Positions 1 to 12,533 are shown, counted from the first letter of the stretch. The stretch: DNA of 64,000 nucleotides from Bartonella sp. M0283 (GCF_016100455.1 NZ_JACFSK010000001.1:1984001-2048000); one strand, 5' to 3'. Notes: generated by a model from the letters alone, not told the origin. Translations and numbers: made by a program.

Positions 1-1
1 C

Positions 2-97
2 TTGACAGTAGATGACAAGACAGTAGAAAAGCCTGAAAACGGCATCGGTCTGAAAAAGACAGGACATCATGAAATTAATCTGACAATAGATAACTGA
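2..97 (+). CDS. C-terminal end of an unidentified protein (truncated by window edge)
   Basis: An open frame enters from the left edge and runs 31 codons to a TGA at 95-97. The peptide is polar and ends in HHEINLTIDN. The frame stays open to the window edge, and pncB follows on the same strand, so a real gene end is plausible. I cannot assign a family. A perfect GGAGTTT/AAACTCC hairpin follows at 104-119, without a T run. Confidence 0.4.
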   Translation: MTVDDKTVEKPENGIGLKKTGHHEINLTIDN

Positions 98-214
98 CTT
101 CAGGGAGTTTAAAAACTCCTTGAAGTTCCTCGCGAAGGCTTTACTTTCCTTTATTCTTTGATCAAGGTAACGTTCTTCCCATTGGGTAGAGACAATAAAC
201 AGATTGAAAGTGCT

Positions 215-1519
215 ATGGCGCGAACTGATATTGCTGAACGTGTATATAATCACACATGGAAGCTTGATCCGATTATAAGATCACTCCTTGATACCGATTT
301 CTATAAGTTCCTGATGCTGCAAATGATTTGGGGGCTTTATTCGGATGTTGATGTTACTTTTTCATTGATCAACCGGACAAAAACGGTGCGGCTTGCCGAT
401 GAAATTGATGAAGCGGAATTGCGGGCACAGCTTGACCATGCCCGCACTTTGAAATTTACCAAAAAGGAAATGATCTGGCTTGCCGGTAACACATTCTATG
501 GTCGCAAACAGATTTTCACACCCGATTTTCTCCATTGGCTTCAAGGCTTCCAATTGCCTGATTACGAGCTGACACGTAAAGACGGACAATATATATTGAA
601 TTTCGAGGGGCCGTGGACCCACACCACAATGTGGGAAATACCTGCGCTCTCGATCATCAATGAATTGCGTTCGCGTGCAGCCATGCGCAATCTCGGACGA
701 TTTGAACTCGACATTCTCTATGCACGCGCAAAAGCCAAAATGTGGAGCAAGGTCGAGCGGCTTAAAAAATATCCTGATATTCGTATATCCGATTTCGGTA
801 CACGCCGGCGTCATTCGTTTTTATGGCAGCGCTGGTGTGTCGAAGCTTTGAAAGAGGGAATCGGGAACTCATTTACCGGTACTTCCAATGTTCTTCTTGC
901 TATGAACAATGATTTGGAAGCAATCGGCACCAATGCCCATGAACTGCCGATGGTTGTTGCAGCCCTTGCCAATAATGATGAGGAATTGCGCACAGCGCCT
1001 TATCGTGTCATGCAAGATTGGAACCGTTATTATGGCGGCAATCTTCTGGTTGCACTGCCTGACGCTTTCGGTACGGCGGCATTTTTACGCAATGCGCCTC
1101 AATGGGTGGCAGACTGGACAGGTTTTCGTCCGGATAGTGCGCCGCCAATTGAGGGGGGTGAACGCATTATCAAGTGGTGGAAAGACCACGGCAAAGACCC
1201 GCGCGAAAAACTTATTGTTTTTTCCGATGCATTGGATGTCGATACAATTGAGGAAACTTACAAGCATTTTCAGGGGCGCGTTCGCATGAGCTTCGGCTGG
1301 GGAACCAATCTGACCAATGATTTTGCCGGTTGTGCTCCCGATGACATCAAGGAACTCGATGCAATTTCTCTTGTTTGCAAGGTTACCCATGCGAATGGTC
1401 GACCGGCTGTCAAACTTTCGGACAATCCGGAAAAAGCCATTGGCGAGCCAAGCGAAATTCGCCGTTACCTCCAGTTCTTTGGCAATGAAGAACGTGTGTC
1501 GAAACCGGTAAGGGTTTAA
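215..1519 (+). CDS. pncB: Nicotinate phosphoribosyltransferase
   Basis: This enzyme converts nicotinate, PRPP and ATP to nicotinate mononucleotide in the cytoplasmic Preiss-Handler route to NAD. The 434-residue product has the usual length for proteobacterial PncB. The N-terminal [11 protein letters not shown] block and the [14 protein letters not shown] block are family hallmarks, and the [11 protein letters not shown] segment near the C-terminus belongs to the phosphate-binding region. The frame extends upstream to a TTG at 158, but the ATG at 215 gives the normal family N-terminus. It appears monocistronic, with a strong terminator downstream. The gene indicates that nicotinate salvage is available. 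Confidence 0.95.
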   Translation: MARTDIAERVYNHTWKLDPIIRSLLDTDFYKFLMLQMIWGLYSDVDVTFSLINRTKTVRLADEIDEAELRAQLDHARTLKFTKKEMIWLAGNTFYGRKQIFTPDFLHWLQGFQLPDYELTRKDGQYILNFEGPWTHTTMWEIPALSIINELRSRAAMRNLGRFELDILYARAKAKMWSKVERLKKYPDIRISDFGTRRRHSFLWQRWCVEALKEGIGNSFTGTSNVLLAMNNDLEAIGTNAHELPMVVAALANNDEELRTAPYRVMQDWNRYYGGNLLVALPDAFGTAAFLRNAPQWVADWTGFRPDSAPPIEGGERIIKWWKDHGKDPREKLIVFSDALDVDTIEETYKHFQGRVRMSFGWGTNLTNDFAGCAPDDIKELDAISLVCKVTHANGRPAVKLSDNPEKAIGEPSEIRRYLQFFGNEERVSKPVRV

Positions 1520-1559
1520 AAAACTCTTTTCCGTTCATTTTTCATGCTGCGGATTTTAT

Positions 1560-1594
1560 CCCTCCCGTCACTTTCATGCAGCGGGAGGGTTTTT
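1560..1594 (+). terminator. Rho-independent terminator of pncB
   Basis: CCCTCCCG at 1560-1567 pairs perfectly with CGGGAGGG at 1582-1589 across a 14-nt loop and is followed by TTTTT. It lies 40 bases after the pncB stop. Confidence 0.85.
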
Positions 1595-2552
1595 GTACCC
1601 ATATAAGCGACGATAAGGAGATGGCGTAGCGAGGGTGCTAACATGACACCCGATTTTTGTTTCCGGTCTGTTGCTACTTTTGTTTTCTGTTTTGCATCAA
1701 GCCATCAAGGCGCGTAAGAGCCAAAAGCTTGAATAAAAATTTAGCAAAAAACTGTTTTTCAATGGTGATATCTCATCAATAACCATTCGATTTTCACCAG
1801 CCTTTTTCGTTTCACTTTCAGGATTTCAAAATCTCAGCCGCCCCTTGTCTATGTTCGCTAAAGCTAACGAAACTTTCTGCTTGCTTGCCAGGAATAAGTT
1901 CCCCAAAACACTCATCATTGGTAGAAAAGAGGTTTTGCCACCCTACCCATGACTTTTACCTCTTGCCCAACGCTCCCCTGCCTGTTTCTGCCATTTACGC
2001 CTGTCACGCATTTTGCCTTCTATCGGGCTATATGTTGGCCGAAAAATTGATTAGGTAGGAAACAATGGCCGAGTAGTATGTTTCACCTAACGCGGCTTTT
2101 AAATTTTGACATTGTTAACCAATAAAAAAATCCCGGACAAAACTAAATCGAAAAAGAATAATTTCATCATAATAATCGAAACATTCTGTTCAGCTCATTC
2201 GATCAAAGACGCAGGTTATTTCAGTTATCCGGAACGATAGAGTGAAGTAAGCTGATGATTAGGATGGGAAACTGGTATCTCGTGCCTTTTAAATGAATTG
2301 TTAGAAACGGGATTGCGTCATAGCGGGTGGTGCAATCATCATTTGAAATGACGTTATTTTTTAACCACACCACTTTTTGCCGTTTCATAAATTACACCCC
2401 ATGGCGTTTTGACAATTGTCATTTTGGCAATTGTCATTCAAAATCCAATGACTGGCTGCAAAAAGACTTTTAGGTCTCATAGCTCAAAGCGCTTTTTTTC
2501 TTTAAAAAAGCTTCCCCGTTTCGCGGGCATGAATTTGTCCTTTTTTGAAGAC
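1595..2552. other. Gene-free stretch of about 0.95 kb between pncB and gyrB
   Basis: The convergent genes pncB and gyrB are separated by nearly 1 kb in which I find no ORF with coding character, no tRNA and no recognisable RNA. The only structure seen is a 15-bp tandem duplication at 2409-2438. The stretch may be a decayed gene or an undetected RNA locus. A short frame starting at the TTG at 2409 is AT-rich and low in information, and I do not accept it. Confidence 0.5.
2409..2438. repeat. 15-bp tandem duplication
   Basis: TTGACAATTGTCATT at 2409-2423 is followed directly by TTGGCAATTGTCATT at 2424-2438, 14 of 15 identical. The first copy contains the palindrome TGACAATTGTCA, so operator function is possible. 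A slippage duplication is the simpler explanation. Confidence 0.75.
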
Positions 2553-2585
2553 AATAAAAAACCGGCCCTGAAAAGGCCGGCTTTT
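2553..2585 (-). terminator. Rho-independent terminator of gyrB
   Basis: CCGGCC at 2562-2567 pairs with GGCCGG at 2575-2580. Read on the minus strand, the hairpin is followed by TTTTTTATTG, which suits gyrB ending at 2713. Confidence 0.8.
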
Positions 2586-2712
2586 GAAAAAAGTTTTATA
2601 CGAGAAATGCGATTTTAATCCGAATTTGAAAATTGCCGTTTTGTGCCGGAAACTTTCATCAAATATCGTTCATTTCCGGCATTCCAAGCATATTTGGCCT
2701 ATTTCATACCGA

Positions 2713-5758
<3,046 letters not shown>

Positions 5759-6112
5759 CTAATTTTTTTCCAAAGCGGCCGTGACGATTATTTCTACCCG
5801 ATAAAGAGGAGAAGCAAGTTGTGCTTCACAGGTTGCTCTGGTCGGAGCTGCGCCTTTTTCCAACCATGCTTCCCAAACTTCGTTCATAATGTCGAAATCC
5901 ACCATATCGGCAAGCCAGATTGTTGCGGATAATAAACGGGATTTATCGGTTCCTGCCTTTGCTAACAATCGATCGATTGCCGCGAGCGCCTCTATTGTTT
6001 GTTCTTTGGTGGTTTTTCCGGGGCTCCCCACCTGTCCTGAAAGAAAAACCATACCGTTATAGATGACGGCTTCGCTCATCCTCTTATTCGCATCAATCCG
6101 TTTTATAGTCAT
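5759..6112 (-). CDS. RidA/YjgF-family enamine/imine deaminase
   Basis: The 117-residue product has the chorismate-mutase-like RidA fold. Canonical RidA hydrolyses reactive 2-aminoacrylate and related imines released by PLP enzymes. The block TRATCEAQLASPLYRVEI near the C-terminus carries the arginine that binds the substrate carboxylate in active family members. The sequence resembles the YoaB-like subgroup more than E. coli RidA, so the substrate is uncertain. Its ATG overlaps the stop of the upstream reductase-like gene by 4 bases (ATGA), which indicates translational coupling. A role in imine handling together with that enzyme is inference. Confidence 0.85.
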   Translation of the reverse strand: MTIKRIDANKRMSEAVIYNGMVFLSGQVGSPGKTTKEQTIEALAAIDRLLAKAGTDKSRLLSATIWLADMVDFDIMNEVWEAWLEKGAAPTRATCEAQLASPLYRVEIIVTAALEKN

Positions 6113-7104
6113 ATTTTCTCCTCTCGAATATTTTTCTCACCCCGACGGCGTTCAGACAATGTTTCAAAAGCAAGTTTTGCAGCATAAAGATCAGCAAGAG
6201 CAGACCCGACCGCCTTGAACAGGGTGATATCGTCATTGCCTCGTTCCGGTGGTTCTTTTGACAAAGCAAGGTCGCTCAATGTTGCTAGAATATCGCCCTT
6301 TTTTATTGTGCCATTGCCGATCGGAATACATAAATCGCCTGCCTCTTCAAGCGCTTCGGCTGTATCAATATAAAGTTTGGCGTGACGCACCAGATCATCA
6401 TCCGCTTCACGCATTTGCGGCGTGAAAGCACCGATAAGATCAACATGGGCGCCCTTCTTTACCCAATTTTTATGAATAATTGGTTCATTTGAAAGTGTGG
6501 CGGCCGAGATAATATCCGCCTCGTTGACAGCTTCTTCGGCAGTATCTGCTATGGTTACAGAAAAGCCTGCATCTTCAAGCTGTTTTCCCAATTTTTCAGC
6601 GGATTTTTTCGTCCGGTTCCAAATGCTTATTTTTTTGATAGGCCGGACGGCAGAGAACGCATCAGCCAATAATTGCGCAACCTCTCCGGCGCCGATAATA
6701 GCCAATTTCTCCGATTGTGGAGAGGATAGATAACGCGCTGCCAAAGCCGATGTTGCCGCCGTTCGTCTGGCAGTCAATGTATTTCCGTCAAATATTGCCA
6801 GTTCTTCGCCTGTATTGCCATCATAAAGGATATAAGTCGACGTAAGACCGGGTAAATTTTTCAAACGGTTGTCAGGAAAAACATTGACAATTTTCACGCC
6901 CAGAAATTGGTGTCCAGTTTCGGAGTTTGTCCAAGCCGGCATCAATAACATGATCGGCGGGTTATTTTCTTGTTTTCCTAATTTCAGATGTTGGCGCTCG
7001 GGCTTGGCACATCCCATAGAAAAACCTTTGTCCAATGCATCAATCAGTTCTTTGAATGGTAAAGCGTCTGCTGTTTCGTTTCTGTTGGCGTTCACCCTAT
7101 CCAT
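6109..7104 (-). CDS. Ornithine cyclodeaminase / mu-crystallin family NAD(P)-dependent reductase
   Basis: The 331-residue protein has the OCD/mu-crystallin fold. The substrate lysine lies in LGVKIVNVFPDN, followed by a conserved LTARRTAATSALAA arginine segment and a Rossmann GAGEVAQ motif near residue 140. True ornithine cyclodeaminases usually carry a GGDxPGKTEL-type segment. Here the equivalent is DLIGAFTPQMREADDD, which from family knowledge is typical of delta1-pyrroline-2-carboxylate/ketimine reductases. I therefore favour reduction of a cyclic imine over ornithine deamination. The coupled RidA-family gene downstream supports imine chemistry. Alanine dehydrogenase activity is an alternative. 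Confidence 0.8.
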   Translation of the reverse strand: MDRVNANRNETADALPFKELIDALDKGFSMGCAKPERQHLKLGKQENNPPIMLLMPAWTNSETGHQFLGVKIVNVFPDNRLKNLPGLTSTYILYDGNTGEELAIFDGNTLTARRTAATSALAARYLSSPQSEKLAIIGAGEVAQLLADAFSAVRPIKKISIWNRTKKSAEKLGKQLEDAGFSVTIADTAEEAVNEADIISAATLSNEPIIHKNWVKKGAHVDLIGAFTPQMREADDDLVRHAKLYIDTAEALEEAGDLCIPIGNGTIKKGDILATLSDLALSKEPPERGNDDITLFKAVGSALADLYAAKLAFETLSERRRGEKNIREEKI

Positions 7105-7251
7105 AATATTTTTTAAAACTCCCCGGTCGTTTTTTAAGCGCCTCCAACGTTTTAACTATCGGCACTGTTTTATTTATTGGCATTTCGTATATGAAAGTCT
7201 ATTTCTTTTATTCACATTCAAGATCAGCCAACAATTATCCACAAACACCTT

Positions 7252-9747
7252 ATGACCGCAGACAACACAAGCCTTCCCGTTACCGAAGCACTTCCCGAGC
7301 TCGACAAAGCTCTCGGTTCGAATGGAAAAGCTGTTCTCGTTGCCCCGCCGGGTGCTGGCAAAACCACGCTCGTGCCACTTCATCTGTTAAAACAGGATTG
7401 GTGCAAAAACAAAAAAATCATTCTGCTTGAGCCAAGGCGATTGGCAGCACGCGCTGCGGCACGACAAATGGCATCTAATCTTGGTGAAAAAGTCGGTGAA
7501 ACCGTCGGCTATCTCATGCGCTTTGATAAAAAAATCTCCAAAAACACGCGCATTCTTGTGGTGACCGAGGGCGTATATTCACGCATGGTTCTGGACGATC
7601 CCGAACTATCGTCAGTAGCAGCAGTTTTGTTTGACGAATTTCATGAACGCAGTCTTGATGCCGACTTCGGTTTGGCATTGACGCTTGATATCATGGAGGG
7701 GTTGCGCCCTGATTTAAAAATTCTTGTTATGTCAGCAACACTTAATGGAGCAAGAATTGCAAAAGTCCTTCAGGGAGCACCTCTGATTGAATCAAAGGGG
7801 AGAAGCTTTCCCGTTGATATTGTCTATCAACCTCGAAAGGCGACTGACACTATCGAAGAAGCTATGGCAAAAGCCATCCGTCACTGGCTGTTTTCTCAGC
7901 CTGAAAGTATTCTGGCCTTTCTTCCCGGACAAAGAGAAATAAAAAAAACGGCGCAATTACTTGCTAATGCTGTTGATAAAAATACTATTATTGCGCCTCT
8001 TTACGGAGCAATGGACATCAAAGAACAGGATATAGCAATTAAACCTGCCGATCAGAGCCATCGTAAAGTTGTTCTTGCCACCTCCATTGCCGAAACTTCG
8101 CTCACAATTGATGGTATTGGCGTTGTTATTGATAGCGGACTTTCACGTGTACCGGTTTTTGAACCTTCAACAGGTGTTACAAAGCTTGAAACGGTGAGAG
8201 CTTCGCGCGCTTCGGTCGACCAGCGCGCCGGTCGTGCCGGAAGAACGGCGCGTGGCATTGCTGTGCGCCTCTGGCACGAAGGACAAACCTCATCCCTTCA
8301 GGATTTCCAGACCCCTGAAATATTTTCAGCCGATCTTTCCAACCTTGTGCTTGATAGTGCCGCCTTTGGAATTACCGATTTATCAAAGCTTGTCTTTCTT
8401 GACCCGCCGCCAAAACCGCAAATCATTGAAGCACGCGAGCTTTTAAGAAAACTTGATGCAATTGATGAAACCGGCCGCATCACACCAATCGGCAAGAAAA
8501 TGCGTGAAACGGCTTTGCCGGTGCGACTCTCTGCCATGCTTATCAAAACAAAAACCATAGAAGAAACCCGTTTGGCGAGCGAGATTGCCGTTATATTGAC
8601 AGAACGGGGACTTGGCGGAAACGACGACGATATCGGGCGCAGAATTGAAAAATTCCGCACCGATCAATCCGACAGGGCAAAAAAAGCGCGCTTGCTCGTT
8701 CAAAGCCTTACCAAACGACAATGGCCCGATAGTCAGCCTTATGGCAAAGTCGGGTTTGAAAATTCGGCCGCGCTTTCTGTCGATCAAGCTGGGAGGCTCC
8801 TACTTTTGGCCTGGCCTGACCGTGTTGCAAAAGCAAGGGGCAACAAGGGACGTTTTTTGCTTGCCAATGGAAGAGGCGTTGCCGTTGATGAATTTTCACG
8901 CTTTTTCAAGGCGGATTATCTGGTGGTTGCCGATATGATGGGAAAAGCCGAAGAGGCGCGTGTTCTTGCCGCTGCAAAAATCGATGAAGAAACAATCCGC
9001 AATATTCTGGCTGATAAAATAGAACGCCACAGAGATCTTGCTTTCGATGTGCAATCGCGTTCTTTCCGAACACGAAAAATTCAAAAACTTGGAGCAATCA
9101 ATTTAAGCGAAAAACCGCTACCTCTCCCCTCAGGTGAAGAAGCCGATCATGCTGTGATCAAGGCTATACGGGGTTACGGACTTGATCTCCTCCCATGGAC
9201 AAAAGAAACCACTGCATTAAGACATCGCCTTCAATGGTTACACCGTGGTTTGGGCGAACCATGGCCTGATATGTCGGAAGAAGAACTTTTAAAAAAGCTC
9301 GACGACTGGCTGTTGCCGTTTCTTCACGGAGAAGCGCGGATTGATACAATAAGCGGGAAAGTCATTTATAATGGGCTTATATCGCTTGTTCCTTATCAGC
9401 TTCAAAACGAAATAGACAAAAAAGCCCCCACCCATTTTACCGTACCGACAGGGTCTCACATTCCGATCAATTATGAAGGGGAAGCACCACTCATTTCTGT
9501 CCGCGTTCAGGAATTATTCGGGTTAAGTCAACATCCTTCTATTGCCGACGGACATATACCGCTTGTTCTCGAACTTCTTTCCCCTTCCCACCGGCCAATC
9601 CAGATTACGCGTGATCTGCCGGGCTTCTGGCGCGGTTCATGGGCGGATGTAAGAGCTGAAATGCGTGGACGTTACCCGAAACACCCATGGCCGGAAGACC
9701 CGCTTTCTGCACTCCCGACACGGCGTGCAAAACCGCGTGGCAGTTGA
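7252..9747 (+). CDS. hrpB: ATP-dependent RNA helicase HrpB
   Basis: HrpB is a DEAH-box helicase of unclear physiological role. The 831-residue length is usual for HrpB. Motif I (GAGKT, residues 34-38), motif II (DEFH, 128-131), SAT (motif III) and the motif VI block QRAGRAGR (324-331) are intact. The helicase-associated domain follows, and the C-terminus ends in the HrpB-specific region with GFWRGSWADVRAEMRGRYPKHPWPEDP. It starts with ATG at 7252 and is divergent from the reductase-like gene. Confidence 0.95.
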   Translation: MTADNTSLPVTEALPELDKALGSNGKAVLVAPPGAGKTTLVPLHLLKQDWCKNKKIILLEPRRLAARAAARQMASNLGEKVGETVGYLMRFDKKISKNTRILVVTEGVYSRMVLDDPELSSVAAVLFDEFHERSLDADFGLALTLDIMEGLRPDLKILVMSATLNGARIAKVLQGAPLIESKGRSFPVDIVYQPRKATDTIEEAMAKAIRHWLFSQPESILAFLPGQREIKKTAQLLANAVDKNTIIAPLYGAMDIKEQDIAIKPADQSHRKVVLATSIAETSLTIDGIGVVIDSGLSRVPVFEPSTGVTKLETVRASRASVDQRAGRAGRTARGIAVRLWHEGQTSSLQDFQTPEIFSADLSNLVLDSAAFGITDLSKLVFLDPPPKPQIIEARELLRKLDAIDETGRITPIGKKMRETALPVRLSAMLIKTKTIEETRLASEIAVILTERGLGGNDDDIGRRIEKFRTDQSDRAKKARLLVQSLTKRQWPDSQPYGKVGFENSAALSVDQAGRLLLLAWPDRVAKARGNKGRFLLANGRGVAVDEFSRFFKADYLVVADMMGKAEEARVLAAAKIDEETIRNILADKIERHRDLAFDVQSRSFRTRKIQKLGAINLSEKPLPLPSGEEADHAVIKAIRGYGLDLLPWTKETTALRHRLQWLHRGLGEPWPDMSEEELLKKLDDWLLPFLHGEARIDTISGKVIYNGLISLVPYQLQNEIDKKAPTHFTVPTGSHIPINYEGEAPLISVRVQELFGLSQHPSIADGHIPLVLELLSPSHRPIQITRDLPGFWRGSWADVRAEMRGRYPKHPWPEDPLSALPTRRAKPRGS

Positions 9748-9751
9748 AATG

Positions 9752-9768
9752 AAGCCGAATATCGGCTT
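9752..9768 (+). terminator. Possible weak terminator after hrpB
   Basis: AAGCCGA/TCGGCTT pair across a 3-base loop just after the hrpB stop, followed only by TTTAAA. The short T tract makes termination uncertain. Confidence 0.35.
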
Positions 9769-9833
9769 TAAACATTATGAAACACCATTGTTTCGTTTAA
9801 CCGATTTTCCGAATAAAGAGACGAGCTCACTTC

Positions 9834-9863
9834 GCAAAGGCAAAATTGGCAAAGGCAAAATTG
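9834..9863 (+). repeat. 15-bp tandem duplication spanning the regB translation start
   Basis: GCAAAGGCAAAATTG is present twice without a gap, at 9834-9848 and 9849-9863, and is followed at once by ATG at 9864. Each copy carries an AAAGG Shine-Dalgarno-like element and an in-frame TTG, so the duplication doubles the possible initiation site of the sensor kinase gene. Confidence 0.9.
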
Positions 9864-11156
9864 ATGGAAAAGGAATTTTTTCGACGCACATCCACCTATT
9901 CGCGCCGCTTGCGTTCGACAACGCTTATTCGCATCCGCTGGCTTGCAATTTTCAGCCAGACGATAACAATTGCTTTTGTTTCCGTTTATCTCGGATTCAA
10001 GTTCCCGATTGTTCCGTGCGCAATATTGATCGGTGCATCCATCTGGCTCAATATTTTTCTGACATTCTTTTATTCGATCAATGACCGGCTATCTTCCAAT
10101 GTCGCTACGGCCATTCTGGGGGTCGATATTTTGCAATACGCCGCTTTGCTTTATCTGACTGGCGGCCTGCAAAACCCCTTTTCGGTTTTATTGATTGCTC
10201 CGGCGGTCATATCTGCAACATCTTTGCCCGGAAAACACATTATTTTCCTCAATCTGCTCGTTATCATTCTGGCAAGTTTTCTCTCGACCTATTCGGAACC
10301 TTTACCCTGGTATTCCGGACGAACAATTGAAACGCCAAGGCTTCTTGTTGACGGTATCTGGACGGCAATTGTCTCCTCTCTCATATTTACGACGACCTAT
10401 GGCTATAGGGTTGCAGAGGAAACCCGAAGTCTCGCCGATGCATTGAGCGCAACCGAACTTATTATGCAGCACGAAAAACATCTATCCGAACTGGATGGCC
10501 TTGCTGCGGCTGCGGCCCACGAACTCGGTACTCCGCTTGCAACAATCCAGCTTGTCGTCAAGGAAATGTATAACGGATTAAAGGATGATCCGGAAATCGG
10601 CGATGATTTGAGCCTTCTGTTAAGCCAGACAGAGCGGTGCCGGAATATATTGAAACGTTTGACAACACTTTCCAGCGAAGGTGAAGAACATCTTTCACAT
10701 CTCACTCTTCTGGAACTTCTAGAAGAAGTTTCGGAACCGCTTCGCGAATTCGGCATCGATATTGTTATCGAAAAGGGTGAGACGATTGGCAAAGAACCGG
10801 TTTTTCCACGAAACCCCGGCATACTTTATGGCCTTGGCAATCTATTGGAAAATGCCGTCGATTTCGCACGCAGCAAAGTCATCATCCAATATAAATGGAA
10901 TGAAAAATATGTAGCCCTCACCATTATTGACGATGGCCATGGTTATGACCCGTCTATTCTCGATCGTATCGGCGAACCCTATACCACAAGCCGTCATACA
11001 GATAGTCAAGGCGGAGGATTGGGGCTTGGATTGTTTATTGCCAAAACACTTCTCGAAAGATCGGGAGCAGTCTTGCGTTTCAGAAATAGTCCGAAAAAAC
11101 AGTTCGGTGCAGAGGTTTATCTGGCGTGGAGTCGAAAGGGCTTAACCAAGTCCTAG
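9864..11156 (+). CDS. regB: Redox-responsive sensor histidine kinase RegB/PrrB/ActS
   Basis: This inner-membrane histidine kinase senses the redox state of the quinone pool and phosphorylates the RegA/ActR regulator. About six membrane segments fill the first 190 residues. The quinone-associated heptad GGLQNPF sits at residues 100-106, the H-box AAAAHELGTPLATI has its histidine at 219, and the redox-active cysteine of the family corresponds to C259 in ERCRNIL. A HATPase domain follows with N, G1 and G2 boxes (GLGLGLFIAKTLLERSG). Numbering is from the ATG at 9864. Starts at TTG 9846 or 9861 inside the upstream tandem repeat are in frame and cannot be excluded. regA follows by 83 bases. Confidence 0.92.
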   Translation: MEKEFFRRTSTYSRRLRSTTLIRIRWLAIFSQTITIAFVSVYLGFKFPIVPCAILIGASIWLNIFLTFFYSINDRLSSNVATAILGVDILQYAALLYLTGGLQNPFSVLLIAPAVISATSLPGKHIIFLNLLVIILASFLSTYSEPLPWYSGRTIETPRLLVDGIWTAIVSSLIFTTTYGYRVAEETRSLADALSATELIMQHEKHLSELDGLAAAAAHELGTPLATIQLVVKEMYNGLKDDPEIGDDLSLLLSQTERCRNILKRLTTLSSEGEEHLSHLTLLELLEEVSEPLREFGIDIVIEKGETIGKEPVFPRNPGILYGLGNLLENAVDFARSKVIIQYKWNEKYVALTIIDDGHGYDPSILDRIGEPYTTSRHTDSQGGGLGLGLFIAKTLLERSGAVLRFRNSPKKQFGAEVYLAWSRKGLTKS

Positions 11157-11239
11157 ATGATTTGACATTTTGTCGCAGTCAAGGCTAATGTTGACAACCA
11201 GAAGGTACATTTTCAAAACGACCGGATAAAGGACATTGC

Positions 11240-11800
11240 ATGACTGATACTGCACATGATCAGGACGCAATCGGAGCTGACGCTTCATTGCTTCTGGTTG
11301 ACGACGACAAGCCGTTTCTTCATCGTTTGGCGCGCGCTATGGAAGCACGTGGCTTCACCGTGACGACGGCCGAATCAGTGCAGGACGGGATTGCCAATGT
11401 ACGCCATAGTCCACCGGCTTATGCTGTGGTCGATCTGAAATTGGGCGATGGCAATGGTCTTGATGTCATTGAAGAAATTCGCAAAATCCGCCCCGACACC
11501 CATATGATTGTATTGACCGGTTATGGTAACATTGCTTCGGCTGTCAATGCCGTGAAACTCGGGGCAATCGACTATCTCTCGAAGCCTGCCGATGCCGATG
11601 ACATATTCGGAGCCCTTACCCGCCATGCCGGTGAAAAAGCTCCTGTTCCCGAAAATCCGATGTCAGCTGACCGGGTACGCTGGGAACACATTCAACGCGT
11701 CTACGAAATGTGTGACCGCAATGTTTCTGAAACGGCACGCAGGCTCAACATGCATCGGCGCACCTTGCAACGCATTCTGGCAAAGCGTGCGCCGCGCTGA
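11240..11800 (+). CDS. regA: Response regulator RegA/PrrA/ActR
   Basis: This is the DNA-binding partner of RegB, known in alphaproteobacteria to control respiration, carbon and nitrogen genes in response to redox state or acidity. The 186-residue product has an N-terminal receiver domain with the acidic pocket VDDD, the phospho-acceptor D65 (VVDLKLGDGNG) and K115 (LSKPAD). A short linker leads to a C-terminal Fis-type helix-turn-helix (about 148-186, ending MHRRTLQRILAKRAPR), the highly conserved RegA HTH. It lies directly downstream of regB on the same strand. Confidence 0.95.
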   Translation: MTDTAHDQDAIGADASLLLVDDDKPFLHRLARAMEARGFTVTTAESVQDGIANVRHSPPAYAVVDLKLGDGNGLDVIEEIRKIRPDTHMIVLTGYGNIASAVNAVKLGAIDYLSKPADADDIFGALTRHAGEKAPVPENPMSADRVRWEHIQRVYEMCDRNVSETARRLNMHRRTLQRILAKRAPR

Positions 11801-11850
11801 AATTAAATTATCGTGACGAAAAACCCGGAATGCCGCTTGGCACTTTTGCG

Positions 11851-11884
11851 CCGGTGCTGCTCTGATACCGGTGCCGCTCTGATA
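11851..11884. repeat. 17-bp tandem duplication
   Basis: CCGGTGCTGCTCTGATA at 11851-11867 is followed by CCGGTGCCGCTCTGATA at 11868-11884, 16 of 17 identical. It lies in the spacer between the convergent genes regA and mmcB. Confidence 0.9.
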
Positions 11885-11942
11885 AATGCCGTTTATTCCG
11901 ACACCCAATCTTTTGCCGAAAACTTGTCACCAAGAATATCCG

Positions 11943-11982
11943 GAATTGCCCGAGAATCTATAGAATTGCCCAAGAATTTGAA
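11943..11982. repeat. 20-bp degenerate tandem duplication
   Basis: GAATTGCCCGAGAATCTATA at 11943-11962 is followed by GAATTGCCCAAGAATTTGAA at 11963-11982. It lies in the same regA-mmcB spacer as the 17-bp repeat. Confidence 0.7.
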
Positions 11983-12029
11983 AAATTACTATGAGGTGTA
12001 AACGGCCAGCTTTCCGATTTTCCGTGAAT

Positions 12030-12533
12030 TCATCCGGCTTTTTCGTCATCATCGCCCTCAAGATCAAACCCTTCAAGTTCGGCCCGGGTAAGTCTTCGCG
12101 CTGCAACCCTTGAAAAGCGCAACATAACAGCTTTGCGTGTTGCCGCCGGCATACGATGTTCCGGCGCCTCCCGCATAATATAGCCGTCAAAGCCATCTGC
12201 CAGAATAAACCCGCAATCTTCAGGAAAAAGTTCCATCGGGACTTCGTTGTGACTGGCAAAATAGAGGCGGTCGCAATGGATACGGTAATCCGGCCATTTA
12301 TGATCGGCTTTCAAATCGCCTATCGAGGATTTGATCTCGACAATAATCACCTCGCCTTTACGTGTGATACCGACAAGGTCGGCACGCCTTCCGTCGGCAA
12401 GTGGCAACTCGCTCAAAACGGGAATACCAAGTCGCAAAAAAAGTCTTTGAACGCCGTGGCGAACCATCAGGGCTTTTTCTGATTGGCGCCCGTCGTCCAA
12501 TGGATGTTCTTTATGAAGATTGATAATCGGCAT
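12030..12533 (-). CDS. mmcB: MmcB-family DNA repair protein (DUF1052)
   Basis: The 167-residue protein matches the alphaproteobacterial MmcB family, linked in Caulobacter to resistance to mitomycin C and to the ImuB/DnaE2 mutagenesis pathway. The central GRRADLVGI...GEVIIVEIKSS pattern is a PD-(D/E)xK nuclease-fold active site, with D, E and K in the expected order. The C-terminus is acidic (EGDDDEKAG). It starts at ATG 12533 and stands alone, convergent with regA. Confidence 0.88.
   Translation of the reverse strand: MPIINLHKEHPLDDGRQSEKALMVRHGVQRLFLRLGIPVLSELPLADGRRADLVGITRKGEVIIVEIKSSIGDLKADHKWPDYRIHCDRLYFASHNEVPMELFPEDCGFILADGFDGYIMREAPEHRMPAATRKAVMLRFSRVAARRLTRAELEGFDLEGDDDEKAG

Noticed and set aside
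158..214. TTG start extending pncB by 19 residues
   Set aside because: The added residues do not fit the family N-terminus; ATG 215 gives the normal length.
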